This document shows, one piece after another, positions 51,320 to 60,548 of a stretch of 64,000 nucleotides of DNA. Below the pieces are notes generated by a model. That model ran no database searches, was not told the DNA's origin, and worked only from the letters and a program-made list of their open reading frames with translations. Position numbers and translations under genes: made by a program. Numbering within the stretch: the first letter of the stretch is position 1; each line of letters starts with the position of its first letter. Source of the stretch: [Scytonema hofmanni] UTEX 2349 (GTDB lineage: Bacteria; Cyanobacteriota; Cyanobacteriia; Cyanobacteriales; Nostocaceae); NCBI RefSeq assembly GCF_000582685.1, contig NZ_KK073768.1:2533130-2597129 (forward strand), written 5' to 3'.

Positions 51320-53062
51320 ATGAACATCCTCGGAATTAACGCTTATCATGGCGATGCTTCAGCTTGCTTAATCCAAAACGGTGAACTCGTTGCCGCAGTT
51401 GAAGAAGAACGGTTTAATCGAGTTAAACATTGGGCGGGATTTCCAGCAGAATCTATCCGCTATTGTTTAAAAGTGGGTGGTATTAGTGCCGCAGATTTAG
51501 CTCATGTTGCAGTATCTTTCAATCCCAAAGCCAACTTAAATCGCAAGTTATTATTTACCCTGCAAAATCGTCCTTCTGTGCGATCGCTTTTGGATCGATT
51601 TAACAAGCAAAGCAAATCTGCGAGTCTTCTGCAAGAATTAGCCGATGTCTGTCACTGCCAAAGCGAAGACATCCACGCAAAAATCCACAATTTAGAACAT
51701 CATACCACCCATTTAGCTAGTGGTTTTTTTGTTTCTCCTTTTGAAGAAGCGGCAATTCTCTCAATCGACGGCATGGGAGATTTTGTCAGCACTCTCTCGG
51801 CTGCTGGACGCGGTAACGAATTAGAATATTTTTCTCGCACTCACTACCCTCATTCCGTCGGCTATCTTTACAATGCTATTACTTTATACCTGGGCTTTCC
51901 TGCCTACGGTGATGAGTATAAAGTTATGGGATTAGCCCCCTATGGCGAACCTGAATACTTAGAAGCGTTTCGTCGAATTATATATCCCAAAGGAGACAGC
52001 TTTGAATTAAATCTCGACTACTTTAACCACCACACTCAAGGTATTGCAATGAATTGGGAAAGTGGTTCTCCAACTGTCCAAGCATTCCACAGCCCAGAGT
52101 TAGAAAAATTACTCGGTGCAGCGCGAGATCCGAAATCGGAAGTGACATCAAAGCATCAAAATATCGCTGCATCTGTGCAAGCTGTGACTGAAGAAATTAT
52201 CTTTCATCTGCTGAATCGTTTAAGCGATCGCTACAAGAGCGAAAATCTCTGTTTGGTGGGTGGTGTAGCGATGAATTCTGTCGCTAATGGCAAAATCACT
52301 CAAAATACCCCCTTTAAAAATGTCTACACTCCCATAGGTGCGGCTGACAACGGCACATGCTTTGGTGCAGCTTTTTACGTTTGGCATCAAATGCTAAAAC
52401 AACCGAGAAAATTTGTCCTAGATCATGCTTATTGGGGATCAGAATTTTCTGATGAAGAATGTTTGTTAGCTTTGCAACACCACAATCTGCAACCCAAAAA
52501 ATTAGAGCGCGATGCACTTTTACATCATGTTGTCGATGCTTTGTGTGCAGGTAAAGTAATCGGTTGGTTTCAAGGTAGGATGGAGTTTGGAGCTAGAGCT
52601 TTAGGTAATCGCTCACTTTTAGCCGATCCACGTCGTGCTGATATGCGAGATATTATCAACCTGAAAATCAAATTCCGAGAAAAGTTTCGTCCCTTCGCTC
52701 CTAGCATTTTAGAAGAAAGAGTCGGCGAATACTTTGAAATCGATGAACCGGCACCGTTCATGGAAAAAGTCTTTAAAATTCGCTCTCAAAAAAGAGAGCT
52801 AATTCCTGCTGTTACCCATGTTGATGGAACAGGACGTTTACAAAGTGTCAGTCGCAGTACCAATCCTCTTTATTGGGACTTGATAAATACATTTGCTCAA
52901 CGCACTGGTATTCCCATTGTTCTCAACACATCCCTTAACGAAAATGAACCCATCGTTAGAACTCCTAATGAAGCCATTCTGTGTTTTTTAAGAACTCATA
53001 TGGATGCTATTGTTTTGGGTTCTTATTATGTAGAACGCAGTGATATCAAAGTTGTTGGTTGA
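51320..53062 (+). CDS. Carbamoyltransferase (NodU/CmcH family)
   Basis: A 580-residue enzyme that transfers a carbamoyl group from carbamoyl phosphate to a hydroxyl. The N-terminal domain begins GINAYHGDASACLIQNGEL and has EEERFNRVKHWAGFP, SIDGMGDFVS and VMGLAPYGEPEY. The C-terminal domain shows GWFQGRMEFGARALGNRS, FRPFAPSILEER and PIVLNTSLNENEP. NodU modifies a lipo-oligosaccharide; here a sugar hydroxyl in the surface polymer is the likely target. It ends the polysaccharide locus. Confidence 0.92.
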   Translation: MNILGINAYHGDASACLIQNGELVAAVEEERFNRVKHWAGFPAESIRYCLKVGGISAADLAHVAVSFNPKANLNRKLLFTLQNRPSVRSLLDRFNKQSKSASLLQELADVCHCQSEDIHAKIHNLEHHTTHLASGFFVSPFEEAAILSIDGMGDFVSTLSAAGRGNELEYFSRTHYPHSVGYLYNAITLYLGFPAYGDEYKVMGLAPYGEPEYLEAFRRIIYPKGDSFELNLDYFNHHTQGIAMNWESGSPTVQAFHSPELEKLLGAARDPKSEVTSKHQNIAASVQAVTEEIIFHLLNRLSDRYKSENLCLVGGVAMNSVANGKITQNTPFKNVYTPIGAADNGTCFGAAFYVWHQMLKQPRKFVLDHAYWGSEFSDEECLLALQHHNLQPKKLERDALLHHVVDALCAGKVIGWFQGRMEFGARALGNRSLLADPRRADMRDIINLKIKFREKFRPFAPSILEERVGEYFEIDEPAPFMEKVFKIRSQKRELIPAVTHVDGTGRLQSVSRSTNPLYWDLINTFAQRTGIPIVLNTSLNENEPIVRTPNEAILCFLRTHMDAIVLGSYYVERSDIKVVG

Positions 53063-53664
53063 TAGTGGGCATTGGGTATTGGGCATTGGGTATTGCACAT
53101 TCCCCTGTTCCCTGTTCCCTTACTCTACGAGAGGCAGGGCAAACGCGATGGTGTACTAGTAGTCTGTCAATTTTATTTTGATGGTTGTGTACAAATCCAC
53201 AACCCGCTCACAGACGTAGCACTGCTACGTCTCTACAACCCAATACGGTTGGTGTTAGCGTCAAAAACTTTAAACTGCGTAGGTTGGGTTGAGGAACGAA
53301 ACCCAACATTTTCGGGGGGTTTGTTGGGTTTCACTTCGTTCAACCCAACCTACAATTATCCTTAACTGAACCGTATTGCTCTACAACCGTCATTTTTATC
53401 TTGACAGGCTAGTAGTTGTCTTTTAGGGTTTTTGGCGATCGCCTCTAAATTATACTTGACATCAACTTTGATTAATGTATATTTTTTCTGGCTTGATTAA
53501 TTTTTCCAACCCTGAAAGGCATTTTTTCAGGTTTACAGAAGTTCTGCGGCACTGGATGGGATAAGTTAACTATAATATTGGCAGTTATGCCTAGCACAAC
53601 GAATTTTGATACGACTTCTTCTATAATGTATAAAATATATTTGTCACAAGTAACACTAAAATTC
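53063..53664. other. Repeat-rich 600-bp gap between polysaccharide and T4SS loci
   Basis: No gene is recognised. The gap has GGGCATTGGGTATT simple repeats (53066-53095), a TCTACGAGAGGCAGGGCAAACGCG repeat related to one near 61330, an ACGTAGCACTGCTACGT hairpin near 53215, and the palindrome at 53279-53353. It marks the boundary between two functional blocks. Any promoter of the T4SS genes should lie in its last 250 bases, which are AT-rich. Confidence 0.6.
53279..53353. repeat. 75-bp palindrome GTAGGTTGGGTTGA...TCAACCCAACCTAC
   Basis: Fourteen-base perfect outer arms, then AACCCAACA pairing with TGTTGGGTTT inside. This is a widespread interspersed hairpin of cyanobacteria. It is non-coding. 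Confidence 0.9.
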
Positions 53665-54291
53665 ATGTCCAGACAAAGTATTCATGAGATAGTTTTTATC
53701 AAAACTTTGACTAGTAGTGCTAGGAAGATATCTCCTAAATTGAGAGTAACACTCGAATACTGGTGTTCTTGGCTGATTGAATCTGTGCCATTTTTGATTG
53801 CTTGTGCAGTACTTCTAAGCGTTATCAGCCTCAAAAGCCCCATCCTGCTTTTTTGTCTACTTGTGGGTAGTCTAATTACAATAATTATACAGCAAATTGG
53901 GCAGCAGGTTCATCTACCCAGGCGATCGCTCATATTGTTACAAATATTAGCAGTAGCGATCGTCCTGAGTTTATTTTGGTTAGACTATTTTGCAGTTCCC
54001 GCACAAGCCCAATTTTTTAAGAGAGCCGAAGATTTCTTTAAACAGAATCTCACCACAACAGGAGATGCAACAGCAAACAATGGTACCCAAGCAGTTAGTT
54101 TAATATTCAACGTGTTGCGAGCACTTTACCTACTTTACATAGCAGTTTCTTTGATTGGTGTTATTAATGCAGTTCGCAAAGACGAAGATTGGCAAACTAT
54201 CGCCAGAACTCCCTTATTAGTAGTTGTCGCTGTCACAATTGCTGATGTTCTCACAGGCTTTGTAATTGGCAATCCTAATAATAATCCATAA
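53665..54291 (+). CDS. VirB2/TraA-like pilin precursor with long leader
   Basis: A 208-residue protein with hydrophobic segments in the first half and a signal-peptidase-like site AVPAQA|QFF at residues 113-116. The remainder (about 93 residues) has an amphipathic start, two membrane helices (AVSLIFNVLRALYLLYIAVS and LLVVVAVTIADVLTGFVIG) and a charged loop RKDEDWQ between them. That is the layout of mature VirB2/TraA pilins. It directly precedes VirB3- and VirB4-like genes, as virB2 does. ATG 53665 is chosen because earlier starts add an unrelated tail. The assignment is structural and positional. Confidence 0.6.
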   Translation: MSRQSIHEIVFIKTLTSSARKISPKLRVTLEYWCSWLIESVPFLIACAVLLSVISLKSPILLFCLLVGSLITIIIQQIGQQVHLPRRSLILLQILAVAIVLSLFWLDYFAVPAQAQFFKRAEDFFKQNLTTTGDATANNGTQAVSLIFNVLRALYLLYIAVSLIGVINAVRKDEDWQTIARTPLLVVVAVTIADVLTGFVIGNPNNNP

Positions 54292-54330
54292 TTTATTGAG
54301 TTAAAATGAAAAAAAGCTAAGAAATTTTCC

Positions 54331-54699
54331 ATGACTCAAGACAAAGAAAAAGACTTTCGTCCAGTCAATCAAATTTTAGGAAGCCAACCTTCATTAGGAC
54401 CAATTCCCGCCGATCAAGTCCTTCCTTGGACGGTTATTGCCTTAGCTGCTTATTTTATCATCAATGGAATTTTTGGAGGAATTTTTCCGGATGACTTTCA
54501 AAAATGGTTGTGGACGATACTAATTACTATTTGGGGAATGGCAACTTGGTGGATATTAACAGGTGGTAGGAGTTGGCGATTTTTAAGTAAATTTGTTGGT
54601 GTTCCAGCTTGGACTAGAGGCTTTGCTCGTTATCAAAGCATACTATTCGTTAACCATGAAGCAAAAAATCGGAAAACAAAGCGTCGGCATCGCAGGTAG
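54331..54699 (+). CDS. Small two-helix membrane protein, VirB3-like by position
   Basis: A 122-residue protein with two adjacent membrane helices (PWTVIALAAYFIINGIFGGI and WLWTILITIWGMATWWIL) and a basic C-terminus (KNRKTKRRHRR). VirB3/TraL proteins are short, have one or two N-terminal helices and are encoded just before VirB4. Here the gene overlaps the VirB4-like gene by 44 bases. No sequence motif proves the family. Confidence 0.6.
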   Translation: MTQDKEKDFRPVNQILGSQPSLGPIPADQVLPWTVIALAAYFIINGIFGGIFPDDFQKWLWTILITIWGMATWWILTGGRSWRFLSKFVGVPAWTRGFARYQSILFVNHEAKNRKTKRRHRR

Positions 54700-57400
54700 C
54701 GAGAGATTAACACCATTTGAAGATGCTTTACACCTAGCGACAATGTTACGCATCTCACTTGGTGGACGTGATATAGGTGCTTATCTTTTGACAAAGGGAA
54801 GCCAAAAAAATAGATTTTGCTTTGTTTTTGGTTTTGAATGTCGAGGTATTCATACTACTTTAAGAACAGACCAAATAGATGTAATTCTTAATAATATTGA
54901 ATCGGGTTTAAAAGACATTCCAGCTAATGAGAGAATAACCTTTCATTTGAGTTCTTTTAGCTCCGATGAAAAACGACAAAAAGAACTAAACTCAATCATC
55001 AAAAAAACGCCATCTAAAGATATAAAATACCTCTTAATGGCGGAAAGAGCAAGAACAAAAGAACTTACAGCTTCTGGTATTCGCAAACCGAAATTTCTCA
55101 AAATTTATGTAACTTATACCGTTGAACCAAACTCCACCAATGCAGATGATTCCATAGAAAAGCTTTTGGCAAAAGCTGAATTGTGGTGGTTGAAATTCAA
55201 AGGTGATATGGCAGAAGTGGAAAATCAGCGCATAGAAACCATTGTGAGCAATGCTTACAAACAAGGTTTTTGTCGCTGGGAACAAATATTATCTAATCAA
55301 ATGGCATTGGATGTTAAGCCTTTGACTAGTGAAGAACTTTGGGGAGAAATATGGAGAAGATTTAATGATACCCCACCGATAGATATTCCCCAATTAATGA
55401 CTTTAGATGAAAATGGACTGCACGAAGAAGCTCATTCAGATTTAGCTAGTACCAAATTACTTATAGATAATGTCCACAGTACAACTTTGCTGATGGAATC
55501 TAGTGTACCTTGTGCTGATCGCTCGTGGGTTCATGTTAAAAATAATTATATTGGGGCATTAACATTTTTAGAAAAACCTGGTGGTTGGCAAAATAAATCT
55601 TCTCAACTGCGCTATTTATGGGAATTGTTAGCAAGAGAAACGGTTGTTGATACAGAGATTTTTTGTGAGTTAACTGCCGCAAATCCAGCAATAGTAAAAA
55701 ACACTTTGCAACGAGTGTTGAAGCAGTCGAATGTGACAGCAACAATGGCTCAAGAAAAAAGCCGAACCATTGATGTCAACGCTCAATTAAAATTAAGAAA
55801 ATCCGTAGCAGCACAAGAACAATTATATGAAGGTGCAGTACCTATTTATACGGGGATAGCAATTTTTGTACATCGTCCAACTGTGGGTAAATTAGACGAA
55901 GCAATAAGATATATTGAAAACTGTTTTCAACGTCCAGCAAGAGTAATTAGAGAAACAGAATATGCTTGGAAAATTTGGCTACAAACTTTACCGATAGTTT
56001 GGGAAGGATTGTTAGCAAAACCCTTCAACCGTCGGCAGTTGTATCTAACCAGTGAAGTTCCCGGATTAATGCCTTTAGTATTAACTAAAGTCGGCGATCG
56101 CCAAGGTTTTGAATTGATTGCCGAGGAGGGAGGAACACCGGTATACTTAGATTTATTTAACGAGCATAAAAATTTAGCGCTATTCGCGACAACTCGCGCT
56201 GGTAAATCAGTATTGGTGTCAGGAATTTTAACTCAAGCTTTGGCACATGGTATTCCAGTAGTGGCGTTAGATTTCCCCAAACCAGATGGCACATCTACCT
56301 TCACCGACTATACAGAGTTTATGGAGGACAGTGGAGCATATTTTGATATTTCTAAACAATCGAATAACTTGTTTGAGCAACCAGATTTGCGATCGCTAGA
56401 TCCAGAACAACAGCGCGATCGCCTGCTCGATTATACTGCCTTTTTAGAATCAGCCTTAATGACAATGGTTTTAGGCTCATCTACAGAAAATCCACTGTTA
56501 TCTCAAACCGTGCGATCGCTTCTTAATTTGGCTTTAACAGCATTCTTTGCTGATGAAGGTATAAAAGAGCGATATCGAATCGCAATAGCAGGGGGATTTG
56601 GCACTTCAGCTTGGCAGAAAACCCCCACATTAAGAGATTTTCTTTATTTCTGCACAACAGAACATCTACAAATTAATTCTCTAAGTGGCAGAGTTGAAGA
56701 TGCCTTAAGTCAAATTCAATTGCGGTTGCGATTTTGGCTTTCTAGTCGCGTCGGACAATCGATTTCTGCACCATCTAGCTTTCCCACTGATGCACAACTT
56801 TTGGTTTTTGCTCTGAGAAACCTCTCAGATAATGAAGATGCAGCAATCCTATCTTTAAGTGCCTATTCAGCAGCATTAAGACGCGCACTCAGCAGTCCAG
56901 CTTCCATATTCTTCATTGATGAAGCACCAATTTTATTTGAATTTGACCAAATTGCTGACTTAGTTGGCAGAATTTGTGCCAATGGTGCAAAAGCTGGAAT
57001 TAGAGTTATTTTATCAGCACAAGACCCCGATACCATCGCCAAATCTAAAGCCGCATCGAAAATTTTACAAAACTTATCAACACGATTAATCGGACGCATT
57101 CAACCCGTTGCCGTCGATAGTTTCATCCAAATATTAAAATATCCCCGTGAAATTATTTCTCGTAATGCTTCAGAAGGCTTCTTTCCTCGCAAAGAAGGCA
57201 TTTATAGCCAATGGCTATTAGATAATAACGGTATTTATACCTTTTGTCGCTATTATCCAGGTTACGAACAATTAGCAGTAGTTGCTAACAACCCCAATGA
57301 ACAAGCTGCACGGAGTAAAATAATGCGAGAATACAGCGATAAATATCAAGCAATTTCTGCCTTTGCACGTCAGTTAGTGGCTTCATTACGTGGTAGTTAA
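54656..57400 (+). CDS. VirB4/TraC-like T4SS ATPase
   Basis: A 914-residue ATPase that would energise pilus assembly or substrate transport at the inner membrane. The N-terminal half is unfamiliar. The C-terminal ATPase has Walker A TTRAGKSVL near residue 513, ALDFPKPDG, Walker B IFFIDEAPILFEF near 752 and RVILSAQDPDTIAKS, the usual VirB4-type arrangement. ATG 54656 starts within the preceding gene and is favoured over an upstream TTG-type start at 54593. The protein is soluble or peripheral, with no membrane helix. Confidence 0.85.
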   Translation: MKQKIGKQSVGIAGSERLTPFEDALHLATMLRISLGGRDIGAYLLTKGSQKNRFCFVFGFECRGIHTTLRTDQIDVILNNIESGLKDIPANERITFHLSSFSSDEKRQKELNSIIKKTPSKDIKYLLMAERARTKELTASGIRKPKFLKIYVTYTVEPNSTNADDSIEKLLAKAELWWLKFKGDMAEVENQRIETIVSNAYKQGFCRWEQILSNQMALDVKPLTSEELWGEIWRRFNDTPPIDIPQLMTLDENGLHEEAHSDLASTKLLIDNVHSTTLLMESSVPCADRSWVHVKNNYIGALTFLEKPGGWQNKSSQLRYLWELLARETVVDTEIFCELTAANPAIVKNTLQRVLKQSNVTATMAQEKSRTIDVNAQLKLRKSVAAQEQLYEGAVPIYTGIAIFVHRPTVGKLDEAIRYIENCFQRPARVIRETEYAWKIWLQTLPIVWEGLLAKPFNRRQLYLTSEVPGLMPLVLTKVGDRQGFELIAEEGGTPVYLDLFNEHKNLALFATTRAGKSVLVSGILTQALAHGIPVVALDFPKPDGTSTFTDYTEFMEDSGAYFDISKQSNNLFEQPDLRSLDPEQQRDRLLDYTAFLESALMTMVLGSSTENPLLSQTVRSLLNLALTAFFADEGIKERYRIAIAGGFGTSAWQKTPTLRDFLYFCTTEHLQINSLSGRVEDALSQIQLRLRFWLSSRVGQSISAPSSFPTDAQLLVFALRNLSDNEDAAILSLSAYSAALRRALSSPASIFFIDEAPILFEFDQIADLVGRICANGAKAGIRVILSAQDPDTIAKSKAASKILQNLSTRLIGRIQPVAVDSFIQILKYPREIISRNASEGFFPRKEGIYSQWLLDNNGIYTFCRYYPGYEQLAVVANNPNEQAARSKIMREYSDKYQAISAFARQLVASLRGS

Positions 57401-57417
57401 CATGGCAATTTTAAAAA

Positions 57418-57565
57418 GACCTAACCCCCCAACCCCCTTCCCTACAAGGGAAGGGGGAGTACATTTACTCTATGAGGGAGAGTACATTTCCCTCCCCTAC
57501 AAGAAAAGGGAGAGTACATTTCCCTGCCCTTGTAGGGGAGGGACGACTTTGACGCCAGTCAAAGT
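57418..57565. repeat. Repeats of GGGAGAGTACATTTCCCT type
   Basis: Several imperfect units of GAGAGTACATTTCCCT alternate with CCCTACAAGGGAAGGG-type palindromes. This is non-coding interspersed DNA between the VirB4- and VirB5-like genes; the operon continues across it. Confidence 0.7.
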
Positions 57566-57654
57566 CAGGGAGAGGTTTTGCCTTTAATATGGTTGAACTA
57601 CTTAAAAGAATAAAGTACTAAATTCCTCTAAATATTTTTTCCAGGTTCAGAACT

Positions 57655-58455
57655 ATGAAAAAAATCGCCCTTTTGACACTTTCTCTATCATTCCTCATTG
57701 TTCTACCAGCCACAGCACAACTAGGCAAAGTTTGGACAGATTTTCAATCATATTCTACAGATTTACAAAATTATTTATCAAATAATGTAAACGACAGTTT
57801 AAAACCTGTAGAATTTCAATCTCAAAATGCCATTGATAACGCAAAAGGGGAATTGAATATACCTAATCCTGTTGATGCTGGAGAAAAAGTTAGTATTGAT
57901 ATATTTCTCAACTCCATATCAGATAAGTTTGAAAATAATCCTGTGGTACGTTCAACTTCAGTTAATAATGAAATAAATCGTTTAATTACTCGTAGTTCAG
58001 CCTCAGGTATTCTCGGTATCAATGGTCAAATTAGGTCAAAAACAAAGCTACAAGATACCGAAAATAGATTGGAAAGTATTGGCGTATTTAACGAGGATCT
58101 AGACGAAAATCAACAAAATTTTCTCAATGATATTCAAGATAAAATTGTTCAACTTGGGACTAATGCTTCAGTTGCAGGACAAGTAGGACAATTGCTTGGT
58201 ATCCGCGAGCAAACCAATTTACAATACGAACAAACTAAAATTCAACGGGAACAAGTAAAAATTGTAGCCGAAACACTTGGTCAAACAATACAGACGAATC
58301 AATCTTTGCAATACACTAACTTAAATCTCGCAAGTCTTTCTCAGCAAATGGAAGATACAAATCGTGCGAGAAGAGTAGACGCATCCGCAGAAGCAGCGCG
58401 ACTTTTGCGAACCACTTCCCAAGCAGATTTGTTTGGCAGAAAACTTAACAACTAA
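57655..58455 (+). CDS. Exported coiled-coil protein, VirB5-like by position
   Basis: A 266-residue periplasmic protein with a clear signal peptide (KKIALLTLSLSFLIVLPATA, cleavage after AQ region). The body is mainly helical, with a long coiled coil near 190-245 (QTNLQYEQTKIQREQVKIVA). VirB5/TraC pilus-tip proteins have this build and lie between VirB4 and VirB6, exactly as here. Sequence similarity alone is too weak to be sure. Confidence 0.6.
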   Translation: MKKIALLTLSLSFLIVLPATAQLGKVWTDFQSYSTDLQNYLSNNVNDSLKPVEFQSQNAIDNAKGELNIPNPVDAGEKVSIDIFLNSISDKFENNPVVRSTSVNNEINRLITRSSASGILGINGQIRSKTKLQDTENRLESIGVFNEDLDENQQNFLNDIQDKIVQLGTNASVAGQVGQLLGIREQTNLQYEQTKIQREQVKIVAETLGQTIQTNQSLQYTNLNLASLSQQMEDTNRARRVDASAEAARLLRTTSQADLFGRKLNN

Positions 58456-58482
58456 AAATCATGATTTTTGAACCTATTCTTA

Positions 58483-58511
58483 CGTAGTGAGCGGTTTACC
58501 GCTCAAATCTT
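58483..58511. repeat. Dispersed palindrome GTAGTGAGCGGTTTACCGCTC (copy 2)
   Basis: Same hairpin as at 28975, with AAA changed to TTT in the loop. It lies in the gap before the VirB6-like gene. A second repeat-like stretch (GGGCTGTTAGCGGAGC...) follows. Confidence 0.75.
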
Positions 58512-58635
58512 CCTTTATAAGGGCTGTTAGCGGAGCTTTACCGTAGAGTAGCCCTTACTACGAGAAACCTTTATTTACACTTATCATAAATAATTTAATT
58601 GAGCCTTAACTTCCTTTTAAAGGAAAGCTATAAAA

Positions 58636-59685
58636 ATGAAAGATATTTCCCCAACTTTTTTAATTCAAATCGGTATAAATGATGTTCTCGGCAATGGAGC
58701 CACAACTGCTACAAGTATTGCCGAAGGTTGGGATCAACAATGGGTAGATTTATTACAAAATGATACTATTAATAACTTATATGGAGCGCTGACAAGTTTA
58801 GGTGTATTTTTTGCCGTAGGAACCCTACTGTTTTTTATGGTACAGTGGCTACAAGATGCTATCAACAGCGATTTTTCCCGTCCAATAACAGCTTTAATTT
58901 GGCCTTTTGTAGTAGTCATACTATTAACCAATTCCGGAAATGGCACTGTATTGTCCAATTTAACATTAGGAGTCAGGAATTTTCTGAATACGGTGAATCA
59001 GCAAGTAGTGACAACAGCAGACGCAAATCAAACTTATCAGCAAGCACTAAATATGACTATTGGTGAAGAAATAGCCGGTTCTTTATTGCGTCCTTGTCAG
59101 TCACTAACTGGTGAGCAACAAAATCAATGCTTTGTCAAAGCTAAGGAAAAAGCTGACACTCTCTGGGTGGAATATAGAAATTTATACGGTGATAAACCTT
59201 GGATAGATAGACTAGAAAATAAAGTAAATAATATTACATATAATACAGCTAGCGTCTCGGAAAATTCATTTGATTCTTTCTTAGGTTCTACAGTCCAAAT
59301 TAGTATCAAAAACTTTTTAGTTTCATTGCAATATGCTTTCCAAAACTTGATAGAAGCGACAATGTTACTGATAGCAGCTTTGGGACCGTTAGCTGTGGGT
59401 GCATCTTTACTACCTGTAGCTGGTAAACCCATTTTTGCATGGCTGACTGGGTTTTTATCGATAGGAATTTCTAAGATTTCATTTAATATTATTGCTGTCT
59501 TAACTGCCACAGTTATTGTTAATGGACCAGGACAGGATGTCAATGCCGATCCAGACTTAATGTGGTTTATAATTTTTCTAGGAATTTTAGCCCCGATTGT
59601 ATCTTTATTTGTGGCTGCTGCGGGAGGATTTGCAGTCTTTAGTGCTATCAGCAATACGGCTTCGTGGGTTAAGGAGAGGGTATAA
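58636..59685 (+). CDS. Multi-pass membrane protein, VirB6/TrbL-like
   Basis: A 349-residue inner-membrane protein with about six helices (for example LTSLGVFFAVGTLLFFMVQW, LIEATMLLIAALGPLAVGAS, WFIIFLGILAPIVSLFVAAA) and a periplasmic or cytoplasmic loop with a Cys pair (RPCQSLTGEQQNQCF). This topology and its place in the operon fit VirB6/TrbL, the T4SS channel component. ATG 58636 follows AAAGGAAAG. Confidence 0.7.
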   Translation: MKDISPTFLIQIGINDVLGNGATTATSIAEGWDQQWVDLLQNDTINNLYGALTSLGVFFAVGTLLFFMVQWLQDAINSDFSRPITALIWPFVVVILLTNSGNGTVLSNLTLGVRNFLNTVNQQVVTTADANQTYQQALNMTIGEEIAGSLLRPCQSLTGEQQNQCFVKAKEKADTLWVEYRNLYGDKPWIDRLENKVNNITYNTASVSENSFDSFLGSTVQISIKNFLVSLQYAFQNLIEATMLLIAALGPLAVGASLLPVAGKPIFAWLTGFLSIGISKISFNIIAVLTATVIVNGPGQDVNADPDLMWFIIFLGILAPIVSLFVAAAGGFAVFSAISNTASWVKERV

Positions 59686-59709
59686 ATCTCAAGTAAGGGG
59701 GATGACTAA

Positions 59710-60528
59710 ATGGTACGTTTACTGGAGAAAAGACAACGAACAGGAAGTATTTTAACAATTTTTGCGATCGCTACTTTCAGTTTGCATCTATCGGCTATAT
59801 TTTTATTAATATTTCAAGGCATAAATATTCGCCAACTCAGCGTGAGAAAAGCTCCCAACTTTGTGCAACTGATAGATGGTAAACCAGCAGATGTTACTGA
59901 TCTCGAAAGAGAACCCGAAGCAATTCGTCAATTCGTCAGTAAAACGATGACATCAATGTTTAATTGGTCGGGAAAATTACCACCAGAATCTATTGAACAA
60001 GTTACACAACCTCAAGCAGATGCAGGAATATCAATTCAAACTTCACGCGGTGGTAGCCGAAAAGTTAGTACAACAAGTTGGATAGCCAGTTTTGCTTTAT
60101 CTGAAGATTTCCGCAAAGGTTTCTTAAGCACAATTGCGGAAATGACACCACCAGAAGTTTTTTATAATAAACCCAGTCAAAATATTTCTGGAGAGTTAGT
60201 TATTAAGCGAGTTTATCCACCTGAAAAAATTGGTTTGGGTAAATGGCGAGTTGGGATGGTAGCCGACCTGATTCAAAAAAAACAAGCTGACAATAGAACA
60301 ATCGTAACTCGTTTTAATAAAGATTTACTTGTCCGTGCGGTAGATTCTTTTGCTTATCCACAACTTGATAATACCACTGTTCTGCAAAAAGCAATTTATA
60401 GCGTCCGCGCCGATCAACTAGAAATTTACGAAATTCGGAATTTATGTTTAATCGATGAATATAATAACCAGAATCCAGATGTAAATGTATGCGGTAATAG
60501 ACAAACAACTGATAGTTTTATCAAATAA
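59710..60528 (+). CDS. VirB8/TraE-like bitopic protein (first paralogue)
   Basis: A 272-residue protein with one N-terminal membrane helix (LTIFAIATFSLHLSAIFLLI) and a periplasmic domain. The domain begins LVQLIDG-type (FVQLIDGKPADV) and has EREPEAIRQFVSKTMTSMFN and a beta-rich end (LVIKRVYPPEKIGLGKWRVG). This matches the plan of VirB8/TraE. The next gene is a clear paralogue. It starts 24 bases after the VirB6-like stop. Confidence 0.7.
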   Translation: MVRLLEKRQRTGSILTIFAIATFSLHLSAIFLLIFQGINIRQLSVRKAPNFVQLIDGKPADVTDLEREPEAIRQFVSKTMTSMFNWSGKLPPESIEQVTQPQADAGISIQTSRGGSRKVSTTSWIASFALSEDFRKGFLSTIAEMTPPEVFYNKPSQNISGELVIKRVYPPEKIGLGKWRVGMVADLIQKKQADNRTIVTRFNKDLLVRAVDSFAYPQLDNTTVLQKAIYSVRADQLEIYEIRNLCLIDEYNNQNPDVNVCGNRQTTDSFIK

Positions 60529-60548
60529 CTTTTTAGAGGTAAATATTA

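Noticed and set aside
59124..59654. 176-codon minus-strand frame
   Set aside because: It is the antisense shadow of the VirB6-like membrane protein gene, with no start signal and no domain features.
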